DNA of 32,991 nucleotides. Origin: Streptomyces sp. AA1529. Its GTDB lineage: Bacteria > Actinomycetota > Actinomycetes > Streptomycetales > Streptomycetaceae. Below the pieces are notes generated by a model. That model saw nothing but the letters and a program-made list of their open reading frames with translations. It ran no database searches and was not told the DNA's origin. Positions 8,139-16,476 of the stretch are shown here, piece after piece; the first letter of the stretch is position 1, and every line of letters begins with the position of its first letter. The position numbers and the translations under genes were made by a program. The stretch covers positions 1-32,991 of the forward strand of contig NZ_ALAP01000066.1 in the NCBI RefSeq assembly GCF_000280905.1. Reading direction: 5' to 3'.

Positions 8139-9052
8139 CCCGCGTCGTCCTCCTCCTCGCCCCGGGCGTCCATCTGCTCGACCTCGCCGGCCCCGCCCAG
8201 GTCTTCAGCACCGCGGCGGGGCTCGGCAGGCCCTACCGGCTCGACTACGTCGGCGAGCGCGAGCTGATCCACAGCGCCCAGGGCCTGCCGCTGGGCGCCG
8301 AGACCACGTGGCCCCCGGACCTGGGACGAGACGATCTGCTCGTGGTGCCGGGCTGGCACTCCCCGCGCCGCGGTCCGCACCCCTTCGGCGACGGGACGCT
8401 CGCCCGCATCGCCGCGCACCACGCCGGCGGCGGCACAGTGGCCAGCGTCTGCTCGGGGGCACAGGCACTGGGCGAGGCGGGGCTGCTGGACGGCCGGCGC
8501 TGCACCACACACCACGAACTCCAGGACGAGCTGGCCCGGCGCTACCCGCGGACCACGGTGGTCCGCGACGTCCTGTTCACCACGGACGACCGGGTCGTCA
8601 CCTCCGCCGGCATCGCCAGCGGCATCGACCTCTCCCTGCACCTGCTGTCCGTACGGCACGGCCCCGCGCTCGCCGCGCAGGTGGCACGGAGCATGGTCGT
8701 CCACACCCGCCGCAACGGCGACGAGCCGCAGGCCGGCGCCGTCCTGCGGTACCGCTCGCACCTCGACGACACCGTGCACCGCGTCCAGGACCTCATCGAC
8801 ACCCGGTTCGCCGAGCCCCTCACCCTGGACCGGCTGGCCGCCGACGCCGGGGTCAGCGCCCGCACCCTGACCCGCCTGTTCACCCGCGCCACCGGCGGCC
8901 TGACCCCACTGCGCTACCAGCAGACCCTCCGGCTCGAACGCGCCGAACACCTCCTCGCCCACGGCGCCACCACCGACACCGCCGCGCACGAGGTCGGCTT
9001 CACCGACCCGCGGATGCTCCGCCGCCTCCGCGCCCGGAACACCCCGGCCTGA
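8135..9052 (+). CDS. GlxA-type transcriptional regulator (DJ-1/PfpI domain plus AraC HTH)
   Basis: 305 residues. The N-terminal DJ-1/PfpI-like domain (about 3-185) includes APGVHLLDLAGPAQVF and the elbow ASVCSGAQALGEAGLL, with Cys106 in the usual place. The AraC DNA-binding domain follows (about 215-300: LTLDRLAADAGVSARTLTRL, then AAHEVGFTDPRMLRR). Such regulators sense small metabolites or amides; the overlapping hydrolase gene suggests it controls that enzyme. The GTG start overlaps the upstream stop. The C-terminus ends right after the second recognition helix (RARNTPA), about a dozen residues short of the usual ending. Confidence 0.9.
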   Translation: MTRVVLLLAPGVHLLDLAGPAQVFSTAAGLGRPYRLDYVGERELIHSAQGLPLGAETTWPPDLGRDDLLVVPGWHSPRRGPHPFGDGTLARIAAHHAGGGTVASVCSGAQALGEAGLLDGRRCTTHHELQDELARRYPRTTVVRDVLFTTDDRVVTSAGIASGIDLSLHLLSVRHGPALAAQVARSMVVHTRRNGDEPQAGAVLRYRSHLDDTVHRVQDLIDTRFAEPLTLDRLAADAGVSARTLTRLFTRATGGLTPLRYQQTLRLERAEHLLAHGATTDTAAHEVGFTDPRMLRRLRARNTPA

Positions 9053-9168
9053 CCGTACCGGGAGCCCGGGCGGGCGCCCGGACAGCCGACCGCGACAGCC
9101 GTCGGCGACGCGTCCGGGAACGTCCTCGTGACGCGGCGGCCGAAGCACGAACGGCCCGGGCAGACCGC

Positions 9169-9174
9169 TATCCT
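9169..9174 (+). promoter_or_regulatory. Possible -10 element (TATCCT) of the small membrane gene
   Basis: TATCCT and its surroundings (cgct-TATCCT-style block followed by tga and gatc-like bases) reappear before the decayed gene copy at 17056-17061 as TACCCT. The similarity between the two copies supports a real promoter. No convincing -35 is seen. Confidence 0.35.
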
Positions 9175-9195
9175 GAAGATCCGACCACATGACGG

Positions 9196-9219
9196 CCTGG
9201 TGACCTGGTGACCTGGTGA
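9196..9219. repeat. Three 8-bp tandem repeats (CCTGGTGA)
   Basis: The array lies in the untranslated stretch between the regulator gene and the small membrane protein gene, downstream of the possible promoter. Apart from this and the promoter-like element I see nothing else in 9053-9352. Confidence 0.8.
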
Positions 9220-9352
9220 TCAGACCCAGCCGACGCACCCGACGACCCGACGGGTCCGGCGACCGGGGGCACACCCGAGTGCACACCGTCGGTCGGACGA
9301 GCGCAGCAGCAAGCGTCCCTCCCGACCCACCAGCCCCGGAGGTCACCGCCCG

Positions 9353-9550
9353 ATGGCCCAGCGGCCCCCGCGACTCCCCACCGCACCGCCCAATCCGTAC
9401 GGGGCCCACCCCGGGGCCGGTTGGGCACCACCCCGCTCGGCGGGCGCGGGCAGGGGAAGGATCACGCGGGGACGGGTGATCGCGGCAGCGGTGGGAAGCC
9501 TGCTGGTCTTCGTCTACGTGGTGGTACCGGCTTTCCGCTTGCTGTTCTGA
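9353..9550 (+). CDS. Small single-span membrane protein
   Basis: 65 residues. A Pro/Gly/Arg-rich cytoplasmic N-terminus (MAQRPPRLPTAPPNPYG) leads through Arg-rich residues into one hydrophobic segment (about 44-65, VIAAAVGSLLVFVYVVVPAF) that runs to the C-terminus. I do not recognise a family. A diverged, frameshifted copy with similar upstream DNA exists at 17164-17336, which supports this being a real gene and gives ATG 9353 as the start. It precedes the toxin locus by about 210 bp; that gap contains only the upstream region of the next gene. Confidence 0.65.
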   Translation: MAQRPPRLPTAPPNPYGAHPGAGWAPPRSAGAGRGRITRGRVIAAAVGSLLVFVYVVVPAFRLLF

Positions 9551-9763
9551 GCCCCTTCCGGGTTCACCCGCGGCGCATCGACGGGTGCGGAAGACGAAGC
9601 CGTCGATCGGGGAAGCAGGAATGGCCGAGCCACTGCCCAGCACTGCACCGTGGCCCCGACCGTACCCGTGCAGGTCCCGACGACTGCCCATTACAGCACG
9701 CGTTCGAACTGTCGCTTTCGGATACGGTGTTCTTTCGATCGGAGACAGGTCCGGGGGGACGCT

Positions 9764-10291
9764 ATGGGTGACGACGGCCGGCCGCTGCTGCCCGGCGACA
9801 GGCTCAAGGACGAGTTGGCGCACAGGGGCCGGTTGCAGGTCCCGAAGGAGACGGTCGACGGGCTGACCAAAGGCATCAAAGGTGCGCTGGAGGAACTCCG
9901 TGAGATCGGCACGGATGTGGATGCGGCGCAAGGCAGTGGTTTCGAGGAGATGTCGCTGACCAAGATGGAGGTCGGTGACGACGCCCTGTGCCAGTCGTTC
10001 GAGGGATTCTGCGAGCGGTGGGAGTGGGGGGTGCGAGGCCTGATGGCGGATGCGGACGGCATCGCCGAACGGCTGGGGCTGGCGGCGGGGATGTCCTGGG
10101 AGGAGGACCACTACCGGTCCAGGGCCATCAAGGGCGGCGTCAACGCGCTGAATCCGCTGGGTAATCCGTATGCCTCCGAGAAGGGGGTGGACGGGGCCGG
10201 GTTCGTGGACATGGCTACCGGCCAGGTCGACGGCAAGCCCGGTCAGGGCGAGGGGCAGCCCGGTCAGGGCGGCGACGGAGACGCCGGCTGA
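9764..10291 (+). CDS. WXG100-like helical partner encoded before the RHS toxin
   Basis: 175 residues, mainly helical and acidic, with no signal peptide. It carries a helix-turn-helix-like core (VDGLTKGIKGALEELREIG, later ESFEGFCERWEWGVRGL) of the size seen in small WXG100/ESX-type proteins, and a Gly/Gln-rich tail. Comparable small proteins commonly precede actinobacterial RHS toxins with a type VII-like N-terminus, so a chaperone or co-secretion role is likely but inferred. The ATG at 9764 is preceded by GGGGGGA. Its TGA overlaps the toxin ATG by one base (TGATG), so the two are coupled. Confidence 0.75.
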   Translation: MGDDGRPLLPGDRLKDELAHRGRLQVPKETVDGLTKGIKGALEELREIGTDVDAAQGSGFEEMSLTKMEVGDDALCQSFEGFCERWEWGVRGLMADADGIAERLGLAAGMSWEEDHYRSRAIKGGVNALNPLGNPYASEKGVDGAGFVDMATGQVDGKPGQGEGQPGQGGDGDAG

Positions 10292-13200
10292 TGGGCCTGG
10301 GAGATCTCGTCGACAAGGCAACCGACGCTGCCAAGGACGCCTACCACGACTTCACCCCCGACCCCGTCGAGGACAAGATCGAGGGTGCCGTCGAGAAGGG
10401 CGGCGAAGTCGTCGGCAGGGGCTCGGACCTGCTCGCCGACAAGCTGGACCAACTGGGCTGGAAGCCCGGAGCCAGGTTCGTCCGCGACGCGGGTGACTTT
10501 GTCACCAACAAGACCGGCGGTGATGTCCAGGAACGGGAACTGGGCGAGACGGAGGAGGCGAACAAGCTCGTCCACGGCTCGCCCTCCACGTTGGAGTCCA
10601 CGGCCGACCACCTGCGGGACTTCCACAAGGCGTTCAACCGGGTGGGCCACGCCCTGCAGGGTCTGGACTCCGAGCATTTGAAGGGAGAGGCGGCCGACGC
10701 CTTCCGGCGGACGGTGGACGTTCAGCCGCGCCGGTGGTTCAAGGCTGCCGACGCCTGCGAGAAGGCCAAGGGCGCTTTCAACGACTTCGCCGGCACCGTG
10801 CGCTGGGCACAGGGCGAGGCCAAGGATGCCATCAAGCTCTACAACGAGGGCAGGAAGGCCTCTCGGCAGCACACCACGAAGGTCACCTTCTACAACGACG
10901 CGGTCGAGGCGTACAACGAGACGCCGGAGGACGACCGCGTGCCCGGCTCGCTCCCCGACAAGCCCCCGGCAAAGGACCCGGGCGAGGCCAAGATGCAGGA
11001 GGCCCGCGAGAAGCTGAAGGAGGCCCGCCGCCAGCGGGACGAGGCGGCGCGGGCCGCCAACAAGCTGATGGAGGCGGCTCGGGATGCGGCTCCGGCCAAG
11101 CCCTCGTACATGGCGCAGGCGCGCAGCGGAGTCAAGGGCGGTCTGCTGGCGGTGGAGCACCGTATCGGCGGCTTTCTGAACACGGGCTCCGAAGCGCTCA
11201 ACTTCGCCAAGGGCATGAGCCCGATCAACCCGCACAACATCCTCAACCCCGACGACTACCAGACCAATCTCAACAGCACGATGGCCGGGATGAAGACCCT
11301 GGCCACCCACCCGGACGTCGCCCTCAAACAGGCCTACCGGGGCTTCCTCGACGATCCGGAGGCATTCTTCGGCGGTCTGGCCTTCGACGCCCTCACCGGA
11401 GGCGGCGGCAAAGCCGCGGGCGCGGCGGCCAAGGGCTCACGTCTGGCACGGAAGGCGGAGCATGCCGCCGAGCGTCCGGGGCGCACGTCCCTGAGGCAGG
11501 AGCCGGACAACCACACTCGCCCCGACGGCAGCCGGCCCTGCGGCGAGGACCCGGTCGACTTCGCCACCGGCCGCATGCTGCTGCCGCAGACCGACCTGGC
11601 GCTGCCCGGCATCCTGCCCCTCGCCTTCCGCCGCCAGTTCGAGTCCTCCTACCGCGCCGGGCGGTGGTTCGGTCCGGCCTGGTCAAGCACGCTCGACCAG
11701 CGGCTGGAAGTCGACGCCGAGGGCATCGTCTTCCACGGGGAGAGCAGCCTGCTGGTCGCCTACCCGCACCCGGAGCCGGGCGGTGAACCGGTCCTTCCCG
11801 GCAGAGGCCCGCAGTGGCCCTTGCGGCTGCGCGCTGATGGCGATTACGTCCTGACCGACCCGGAATCGGGCCTGGCGAGGTGTTTCACGCCCCCGGCCGA
11901 CCTTGCCGACCGCGAAGGCGTGGCCCTGCTCGCCGAGATGTCCGACCGGAACGGAAACCGGCTCACGTTCGAGTACGACGAGGACGGCACTCCGCTCGCG
12001 CTCGTACACTCGGGCGGCTACCACGTGCGCGTGGAGAGTGACGCGGAGCTGGGCCGCGTCACAGGGCTCCTCCTGGCCGGTGGAGCACAAGATGGCACCG
12101 ACCAGCAGATCGTCCGGATCGGCTACGACCGGCACGGCAACCTCACCGAGGTGACCGGCTCCACCGGCCGTCCGATGCGCTTCGGCTACGACGACGCCGG
12201 CCGCATCATCTCCTGGACCGACACCAACGACTCGCACTACGAGTACGCCTACGACGAGCACGACCGCTGCGTGTGGCAGTCCGGCACCGAAGGCCACATG
12301 CACGCGACCTTCGACTACAGCCCGGCCGATCCGAAGACGGGCCACCGCGTCACCAAAGTCACCACTTCCCTCGGCCAGACCACCTACCACCTGATCAACG
12401 CCCGCGACCAGGTCGTCGCCGTCACCGACCCCACGGGAGCCACCAACCGCATCGAGCGCGACACGCGCCACCGTGTGCTCTCCCGCACCGACGCACTGGG
12501 GCGCACCACCCGGCTGGAGCGGGACGGCGAGGGCCGCGTCGTGCGGGCAGTGCACCCGGACGGCAGCGCCACAGCAATCTCTTACAACGCTCTCGGGCTG
12601 CCCGTCGAAATCACCGAGCCGGACGGCGCGGTGTGGCGGCACGAGTACGACGAACGCGGCAACCGGACGCTCACCATCGACCCCGCAGGAGCGTCGACCG
12701 GCTATACGTACGACGGGTCGGGCCGTCTCACCTCCGTGACGGACGCGCTAGGGCAGGTGATGCGGGTGCGCTGCGACGCGGCGGGCCTGCCGACCGAGAT
12801 CACCGACCCGGCCGGTGCCGTGACGACGTACCGGCGCGACGCGTTCGGCCGCCCCACGGCCGTCATCAACCCACTCGGCGACACCACCCACCTGTCCTGG
12901 ACGGTCGAAGGCCACCTCGCCCGCCGCACCTCACCCGATGGTGCGACGGAACGCTGGGAGTGGGACGGCGAGGGCAATTGCCTCCGCCACGTGGACACGG
13001 CGGGCGGCGAGACGCGCTACGAGTACACCCACTTCGACCTGCTCACCGCCCGCACCGGCCCCGACGGCGTGCGCCACACCTTCACCCACGACACCCGGCT
13101 GCGGCTCCGCGAGGTGACCAACCCCCAGGGGCTGACCTGGACCTACGAGTACGACGGAGCCGACCGTCTGATCGCGGAGACCGACTTCGACGAACGTACC

Positions 13201-15015
13201 CAGCGCTACACACTCGACGCAGCGGGCCGGTTGACCGCGCGCACCACGCCCCTCGGTGACACCATCACCTACGAACGCGACCTGCTCGGCCGGACGACGG
13301 CCAAGGACGCGGCGGGATCGGTGACGACATACGTGTACGACCCGGCAGGGCGCCTGGTCGAGGCCCGCAACCCGGACGCGGAGCTGCTGCGCCAGTACGA
13401 CCGGGCGGGCCGCCTCAAGACCGAGGTCGTGGGCGGCCGTGCGCTCACGTACGCGTACGACGCGCTGGGCCGCCCGGTGCGCCGCACCACCCCCACCGGC
13501 TCGGTGACCCGCTACGGGTACGACGCGGCGGGCAACCGCACAACGGTGACGGCCGACGGCCATACTCTGGCGTCCTCCTACGACACGGCGGGCCGCGAGC
13601 GGCAACGGGATCTCGGCGAGTCGCTGTCCCTGTCCTGGACCTGGGACCCGGCGAGCCGCCTCACCGGCCAGTCGGTTCACGGCCAGGCCCCCGACGCGAA
13701 CTGGCACCGCTCCTACACCTACCGCCCGGACGGCCACCTGATCGCGGTGGACGACTCCCGCGAGGGCACCAGCCGCTTCACACTCGACCCGGCGGGACGC
13801 GTCACGCAGGTGACCGCACAGGACTGGACGGAGACCTACGCCTACGACGAGGCGGGCAACCAGACAGTCGCCGACTGGCCCGCCGCACACGCGAGCCCGG
13901 AAGCTCGCGGCTCCCGCACCTACACCGGCACCCGCATCCACACGGCGGGCCGCCTGCGCTACGAGCACGACGCCGGGGGCCGCGTCGTGTGCCGCCAGAA
14001 GAAGAACCTCTCCCGGCGGCCGGACACCTGGCGCTACGAGTGGGACGCGGAGGACCGCCTGACGCGGGTCACCACCCCGGACGGGGCGGTGTGGAACTAC
14101 ACCTACGACCCGTTGGGCCGCCGCACCGCGAAGAGCTCCGACACCGAGCGGGTGGACTTCACCTGGGACGGCCCCACCCTCGTGGAACAGACCACGACGG
14201 GCGAGGCACCGCACCCGGTGACCCTCACCTGGAACCACCAGGGCCTCCACCCCATCTCCCAGACGGAACGCATCACCGACGAGACCTCTCAACGGGAAAT
14301 AGACTCCCGCTTCTTCGCCATCGTCACCGACCTGATCGGCACTCCCACCGCACTCCTCACCGAGTCCGGCATCACGGCCTGGCACACCCGCTCCACCCTC
14401 TGGGGCACCACCACCTGGAACACCGACGCCACCACGTACACCCCGCTCCGCTTCCCCGGCCAGTACTTCGACCCGGAATCCGGCCTCCACTACAACTACT
14501 TCCGCCACTACGACCCGGAAACCGCCCGCTACCTCTCCCCGGACCCCCTGGGGTTGGCACCGGCACCGAACCCTGTGGCGTATGTGGTCAACCCGCACAT
14601 CTGGATTGACTACGTTGGGCTGAAGCCCTGCCCGGACAATGTTGTCCTGGGAACCGAGCTGGAAGGGAACTATGTCCGGTGGGCAGAAGAAAGAGGCTAC
14701 ACGCATTTCAGCGGCATGACGATGGATGATGCGCTGGCCATGGTTCGCTACACGGCGAATTGGCAACCCGAGACACGGCTGCACATCCTCATGGACGGAT
14801 TCCGCGGAAGTAGCGGAAGTCTCGACGCCCCACCTGAGGAACTTTTCAGGGCCGCTTACGAAAGAGGCGGCGGTGAAGACTGGTATACAACAGAGAGAGA
14901 AATGCGCTTGATAGGCGAGGCGGTAAGGAGAGAGAACAGAACCTGGGATTCACTCACTTTTTACAAGAACGGCAGCAGGGTATCAATTCCCTTCCCTTCC
15001 TTCCTCGGAGGATGA
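10291..15015 (+). CDS. RHS/YD-repeat polymorphic toxin
   Basis: 1574 residues. The N-terminal ~400 residues are a helical, type VII-secretion-like region (MGLGDLVDKATDAAKDAY; later LVHGSPSTLESTADHLRDF and WFKAADACEKAKGAF) with a coiled coil near 225-265. A DUF6531-type segment starts at about 419 (DPVDFATGRMLLPQTDLAL). About twenty YD repeats (G-R-x-x-x-x-T-D and Y-x-Y-D types) fill about 550-1390 and would form the RHS shell. The core ends with RYLSPDPLGLAPAPNPVAYV (about 1415-1435). The last ~128 residues are a variable toxin module. There is no Sec signal peptide. A candidate immunity gene overlaps the 3' end. The architecture is typical of Streptomyces contact-dependent or secreted antibacterial toxins. 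Confidence 0.95.
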   Translation: MGLGDLVDKATDAAKDAYHDFTPDPVEDKIEGAVEKGGEVVGRGSDLLADKLDQLGWKPGARFVRDAGDFVTNKTGGDVQERELGETEEANKLVHGSPSTLESTADHLRDFHKAFNRVGHALQGLDSEHLKGEAADAFRRTVDVQPRRWFKAADACEKAKGAFNDFAGTVRWAQGEAKDAIKLYNEGRKASRQHTTKVTFYNDAVEAYNETPEDDRVPGSLPDKPPAKDPGEAKMQEAREKLKEARRQRDEAARAANKLMEAARDAAPAKPSYMAQARSGVKGGLLAVEHRIGGFLNTGSEALNFAKGMSPINPHNILNPDDYQTNLNSTMAGMKTLATHPDVALKQAYRGFLDDPEAFFGGLAFDALTGGGGKAAGAAAKGSRLARKAEHAAERPGRTSLRQEPDNHTRPDGSRPCGEDPVDFATGRMLLPQTDLALPGILPLAFRRQFESSYRAGRWFGPAWSSTLDQRLEVDAEGIVFHGESSLLVAYPHPEPGGEPVLPGRGPQWPLRLRADGDYVLTDPESGLARCFTPPADLADREGVALLAEMSDRNGNRLTFEYDEDGTPLALVHSGGYHVRVESDAELGRVTGLLLAGGAQDGTDQQIVRIGYDRHGNLTEVTGSTGRPMRFGYDDAGRIISWTDTNDSHYEYAYDEHDRCVWQSGTEGHMHATFDYSPADPKTGHRVTKVTTSLGQTTYHLINARDQVVAVTDPTGATNRIERDTRHRVLSRTDALGRTTRLERDGEGRVVRAVHPDGSATAISYNALGLPVEITEPDGAVWRHEYDERGNRTLTIDPAGASTGYTYDGSGRLTSVTDALGQVMRVRCDAAGLPTEITDPAGAVTTYRRDAFGRPTAVINPLGDTTHLSWTVEGHLARRTSPDGATERWEWDGEGNCLRHVDTAGGETRYEYTHFDLLTARTGPDGVRHTFTHDTRLRLREVTNPQGLTWTYEYDGADRLIAETDFDERTQRYTLDAAGRLTARTTPLGDTITYERDLLGRTTAKDAAGSVTTYVYDPAGRLVEARNPDAELLRQYDRAGRLKTEVVGGRALTYAYDALGRPVRRTTPTGSVTRYGYDAAGNRTTVTADGHTLASSYDTAGRERQRDLGESLSLSWTWDPASRLTGQSVHGQAPDANWHRSYTYRPDGHLIAVDDSREGTSRFTLDPAGRVTQVTAQDWTETYAYDEAGNQTVADWPAAHASPEARGSRTYTGTRIHTAGRLRYEHDAGGRVVCRQKKNLSRRPDTWRYEWDAEDRLTRVTTPDGAVWNYTYDPLGRRTAKSSDTERVDFTWDGPTLVEQTTTGEAPHPVTLTWNHQGLHPISQTERITDETSQREIDSRFFAIVTDLIGTPTALLTESGITAWHTRSTLWGTTTWNTDATTYTPLRFPGQYFDPESGLHYNYFRHYDPETARYLSPDPLGLAPAPNPVAYVVNPHIWIDYVGLKPCPDNVVLGTELEGNYVRWAEERGYTHFSGMTMDDALAMVRYTANWQPETRLHILMDGFRGSSGSLDAPPEELFRAAYERGGGEDWYTTEREMRLIGEAVRRENRTWDSLTFYKNGSRVSIPFPSFLGG
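14629..15012 (+). other. C-terminal toxin module of the RHS protein
   Basis: About 128 residues after the RHS core, starting CPDNVVLGTELEG. Key segments are YTHFSG, TRLHILMDGF, a helix EREMRLIGEAVRRENRTW and the end DSLTFYKNGSRVSI. The layout recalls the polymorphic toxin group I know as type 27 (VVLG start, LDG strand, W-D-x-x-x-F/W-Y near the end), but this is from memory and weak. No nuclease H-N-H or deaminase motif is evident. Base composition becomes clearly more AT-containing from about 14640, as expected for an exchangeable cassette. Confidence 0.55.
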
Positions 15016-15017
15016 CT

Positions 15018-15371
15018 TTGCGCATCATTGCAGAATGGGACCGAAAATTCGCTATCTGGGCTTACACGGTCAGCCACTCACGGCTACTCCTCCGCAGCGT
15101 GATGCTCAGGGATTTCGACACCCGCATCGATATCCACTTCGACAACACGGACTTCATCAGCATGCCGCGATCTTTCGATACCCTCAGAATCACAGAACTT
15201 TCTCCCGCGGAAAGCTTGGAGCACACAGGGAAGGAAGCATCCGGGGCCACCAAGGCATTCCTTCTCAATGATGAGGGGGCGTATGTTCTTGCAACTCACT
15301 GCAATTGGCATGAAGACAACAAGGACAACCGCGCTCCGTCTCACTTCAGGCGTTTCCCACCGGTCCCTTGA
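15018..15371 (+). CDS. Candidate immunity protein for the RHS toxin
   Basis: 117 residues, cytoplasmic, mixed alpha/beta, with no signal or membrane segment. The core reads FAIWAYTVSHSRLLLRS, then DTRIDIHFDNTDFISMP. I know similar small proteins (SHSxLLLRS then a D-x-R-I-D strand) only as hypotheticals beside toxins. Position directly after the toxin module is the main evidence. The start is decided by GGAGG at 15007-15011: an ATG at 15012 would have zero spacing, whereas TTG at 15018 has six bases and is preferred. The toxin TGA (15013-15015) lies between, so translation is coupled. Confidence 0.72.
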   Translation: MRIIAEWDRKFAIWAYTVSHSRLLLRSVMLRDFDTRIDIHFDNTDFISMPRSFDTLRITELSPAESLEHTGKEASGATKAFLLNDEGAYVLATHCNWHEDNKDNRAPSHFRRFPPVP

Positions 15372-15424
15372 GGACAAGACAGCCCTGGAGGGCGACCGGC
15401 TCCACCGACCACTGACCGCTCCTC

Positions 15425-15674
15425 ATGTACGACCACGTCGACTGCACCACCTCTTGGCCAGACAGGAACTACCGCATCACACTCCAGGTAGCCGCACGGC
15501 AAGCAGCATGAGGCAACCTGGCCACAGAAGACCACGGGCCCCCTCGCCCCCCTCTCCGCCTACGGCCAGTACTTCTGCCCGGGAACAGCTGGCTCCCCGT
15601 CCCCACCGGGTGAGGTTGCCCGAGGATTCCGTCACTCGAGAGCCTCAGGAAAGAGCGGGGCATGCATGATCTGA
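15425..15674 (+). pseudogene. Unidentified gene relic (stop and frameshift)
   Basis: An ATG at 15425 opens MYDHVDCTTSWPDRNYRITL, which ends in TGA at 15509-15511. After a shift of frame, protein-like sequence resumes (PLAPLSAYGQYFCPG, then PPGEVARGFRHSRASG) and ends at TGA 15672-15674. The two halves read like one short protein broken twice. I recognise no family; the joining of the halves is inference. Confidence 0.35.
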
Positions 15675-15736
15675 ACAACAGCCATCGCAGTCCGCAACAC
15701 CACAGGGAAATCCTCCCAGAAACTACCATTTCAGAA

Positions 15737-16015
15737 ATGACTAGACCCAAGGACTGCCAGAGCGGAGAAGGACGGCACGCGCCATGCCGGGAAAACCGGC
15801 GCGGAGAATTGTCCCAAATCGCATCGGAACTCATCGCTGCAGATCCCACCGAGGAGGAATAGGATCCTCTCGTCGAGGAACTGCAGTCCAACACTTCGCA
15901 CCCGCGGGCCGCGGATCTGACCTTCTATCACAATCCGAAGCTGACGACTGAAGAAGTGGTCGACAAAGCTCTGACATATCGACCGATTGGACTCTGCCGA
16001 ACTCCCACCCAATAG
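15737..16015 (+). pseudogene. Colicin/pyocin-immunity-like gene broken by an amber codon
   Basis: In one frame, GELSQIASELIAADPTEEE is followed by TAG (15860-15862) and then DPLVEELQSNTSHPRAADL, FYHNPKLTTEEVVDKALTYR and PIGL to a second TAG at 16013-16015. The pattern (E-L-hydrophobic...D-x-T-E-E-E...HP-R-x-x-D-L-x-F-Y...T-E-E-V-V-D-x-A-L-x-Y-R-P-I) matches the colicin/pyocin immunity family as found in Streptomyces, normally one ~90-residue protein. Because the frame is unchanged across the stop, one substitution such as TTG to TAG is enough. The N-terminus also looks eroded. The cognate nuclease toxin is not in the window. Confidence 0.7.
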
Positions 16016-16476
16016 GCGGTGAGGATCCGGGTTCTCGATCATTGAGCACGGGTGATTGGGGGGACGTATCTCGTGCAGCGATCGTCAGCGACCGAAGGTC
16101 AAGGGCCCCTGTCGGCCAAGTGCTCACTGAACGTGGCTGCACGATCAGCCGCGGGGAGCTCCAGACACTCGCCAAGGTCGTCGACCATCCCGGCGCCAGC
16201 GGAAGAATAAGTTCGGAATCCAGCACCGCGTCGGCCCGCCTGCAATCGATTTCTCACAGCGCTCGATCCGCCTCGATGGGCGGTGGAGAGGACCGCCGTG
16301 GTCGACTGCTGTCGGCTCCACCGCCGCACCGAGCGCGTGCCCGAACGCTTCCCGTCCTCCGTCGGTATGACCACAGCTCCCATCTGTCATCAACGTCTGT
16401 CCAAGACGAAACGCTGACAACGATGATGATCCGACTGGATACGCTGACCTGTCATGACCAGATGAAGGGCGTCGAG
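16016..16476. other. Stretch with no recognisable gene
   Basis: Several short frames are open here, but none shows a start with a ribosome-binding site, a family motif or coding-like codon use. Given the relics on both sides it is probably decayed coding DNA; I could not identify what it was. Confidence 0.4.

Noticed and set aside
7880..10321. An 813-codon minus-strand frame
   Set aside because: It is antisense to the isochorismatase, GlxA-type and partner genes, which have clear motifs; its own translation shows none.
12100..14530. Repeats within the RHS gene as a DNA repeat array
   Set aside because: The periodicity is at the protein level (YD motifs); the DNA copies are diverged.
12931..14784. 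A 617-codon minus-strand frame
   Set aside because: It is a shadow of the YD repeats, Val/Gly/Arg-rich without a recognisable domain.
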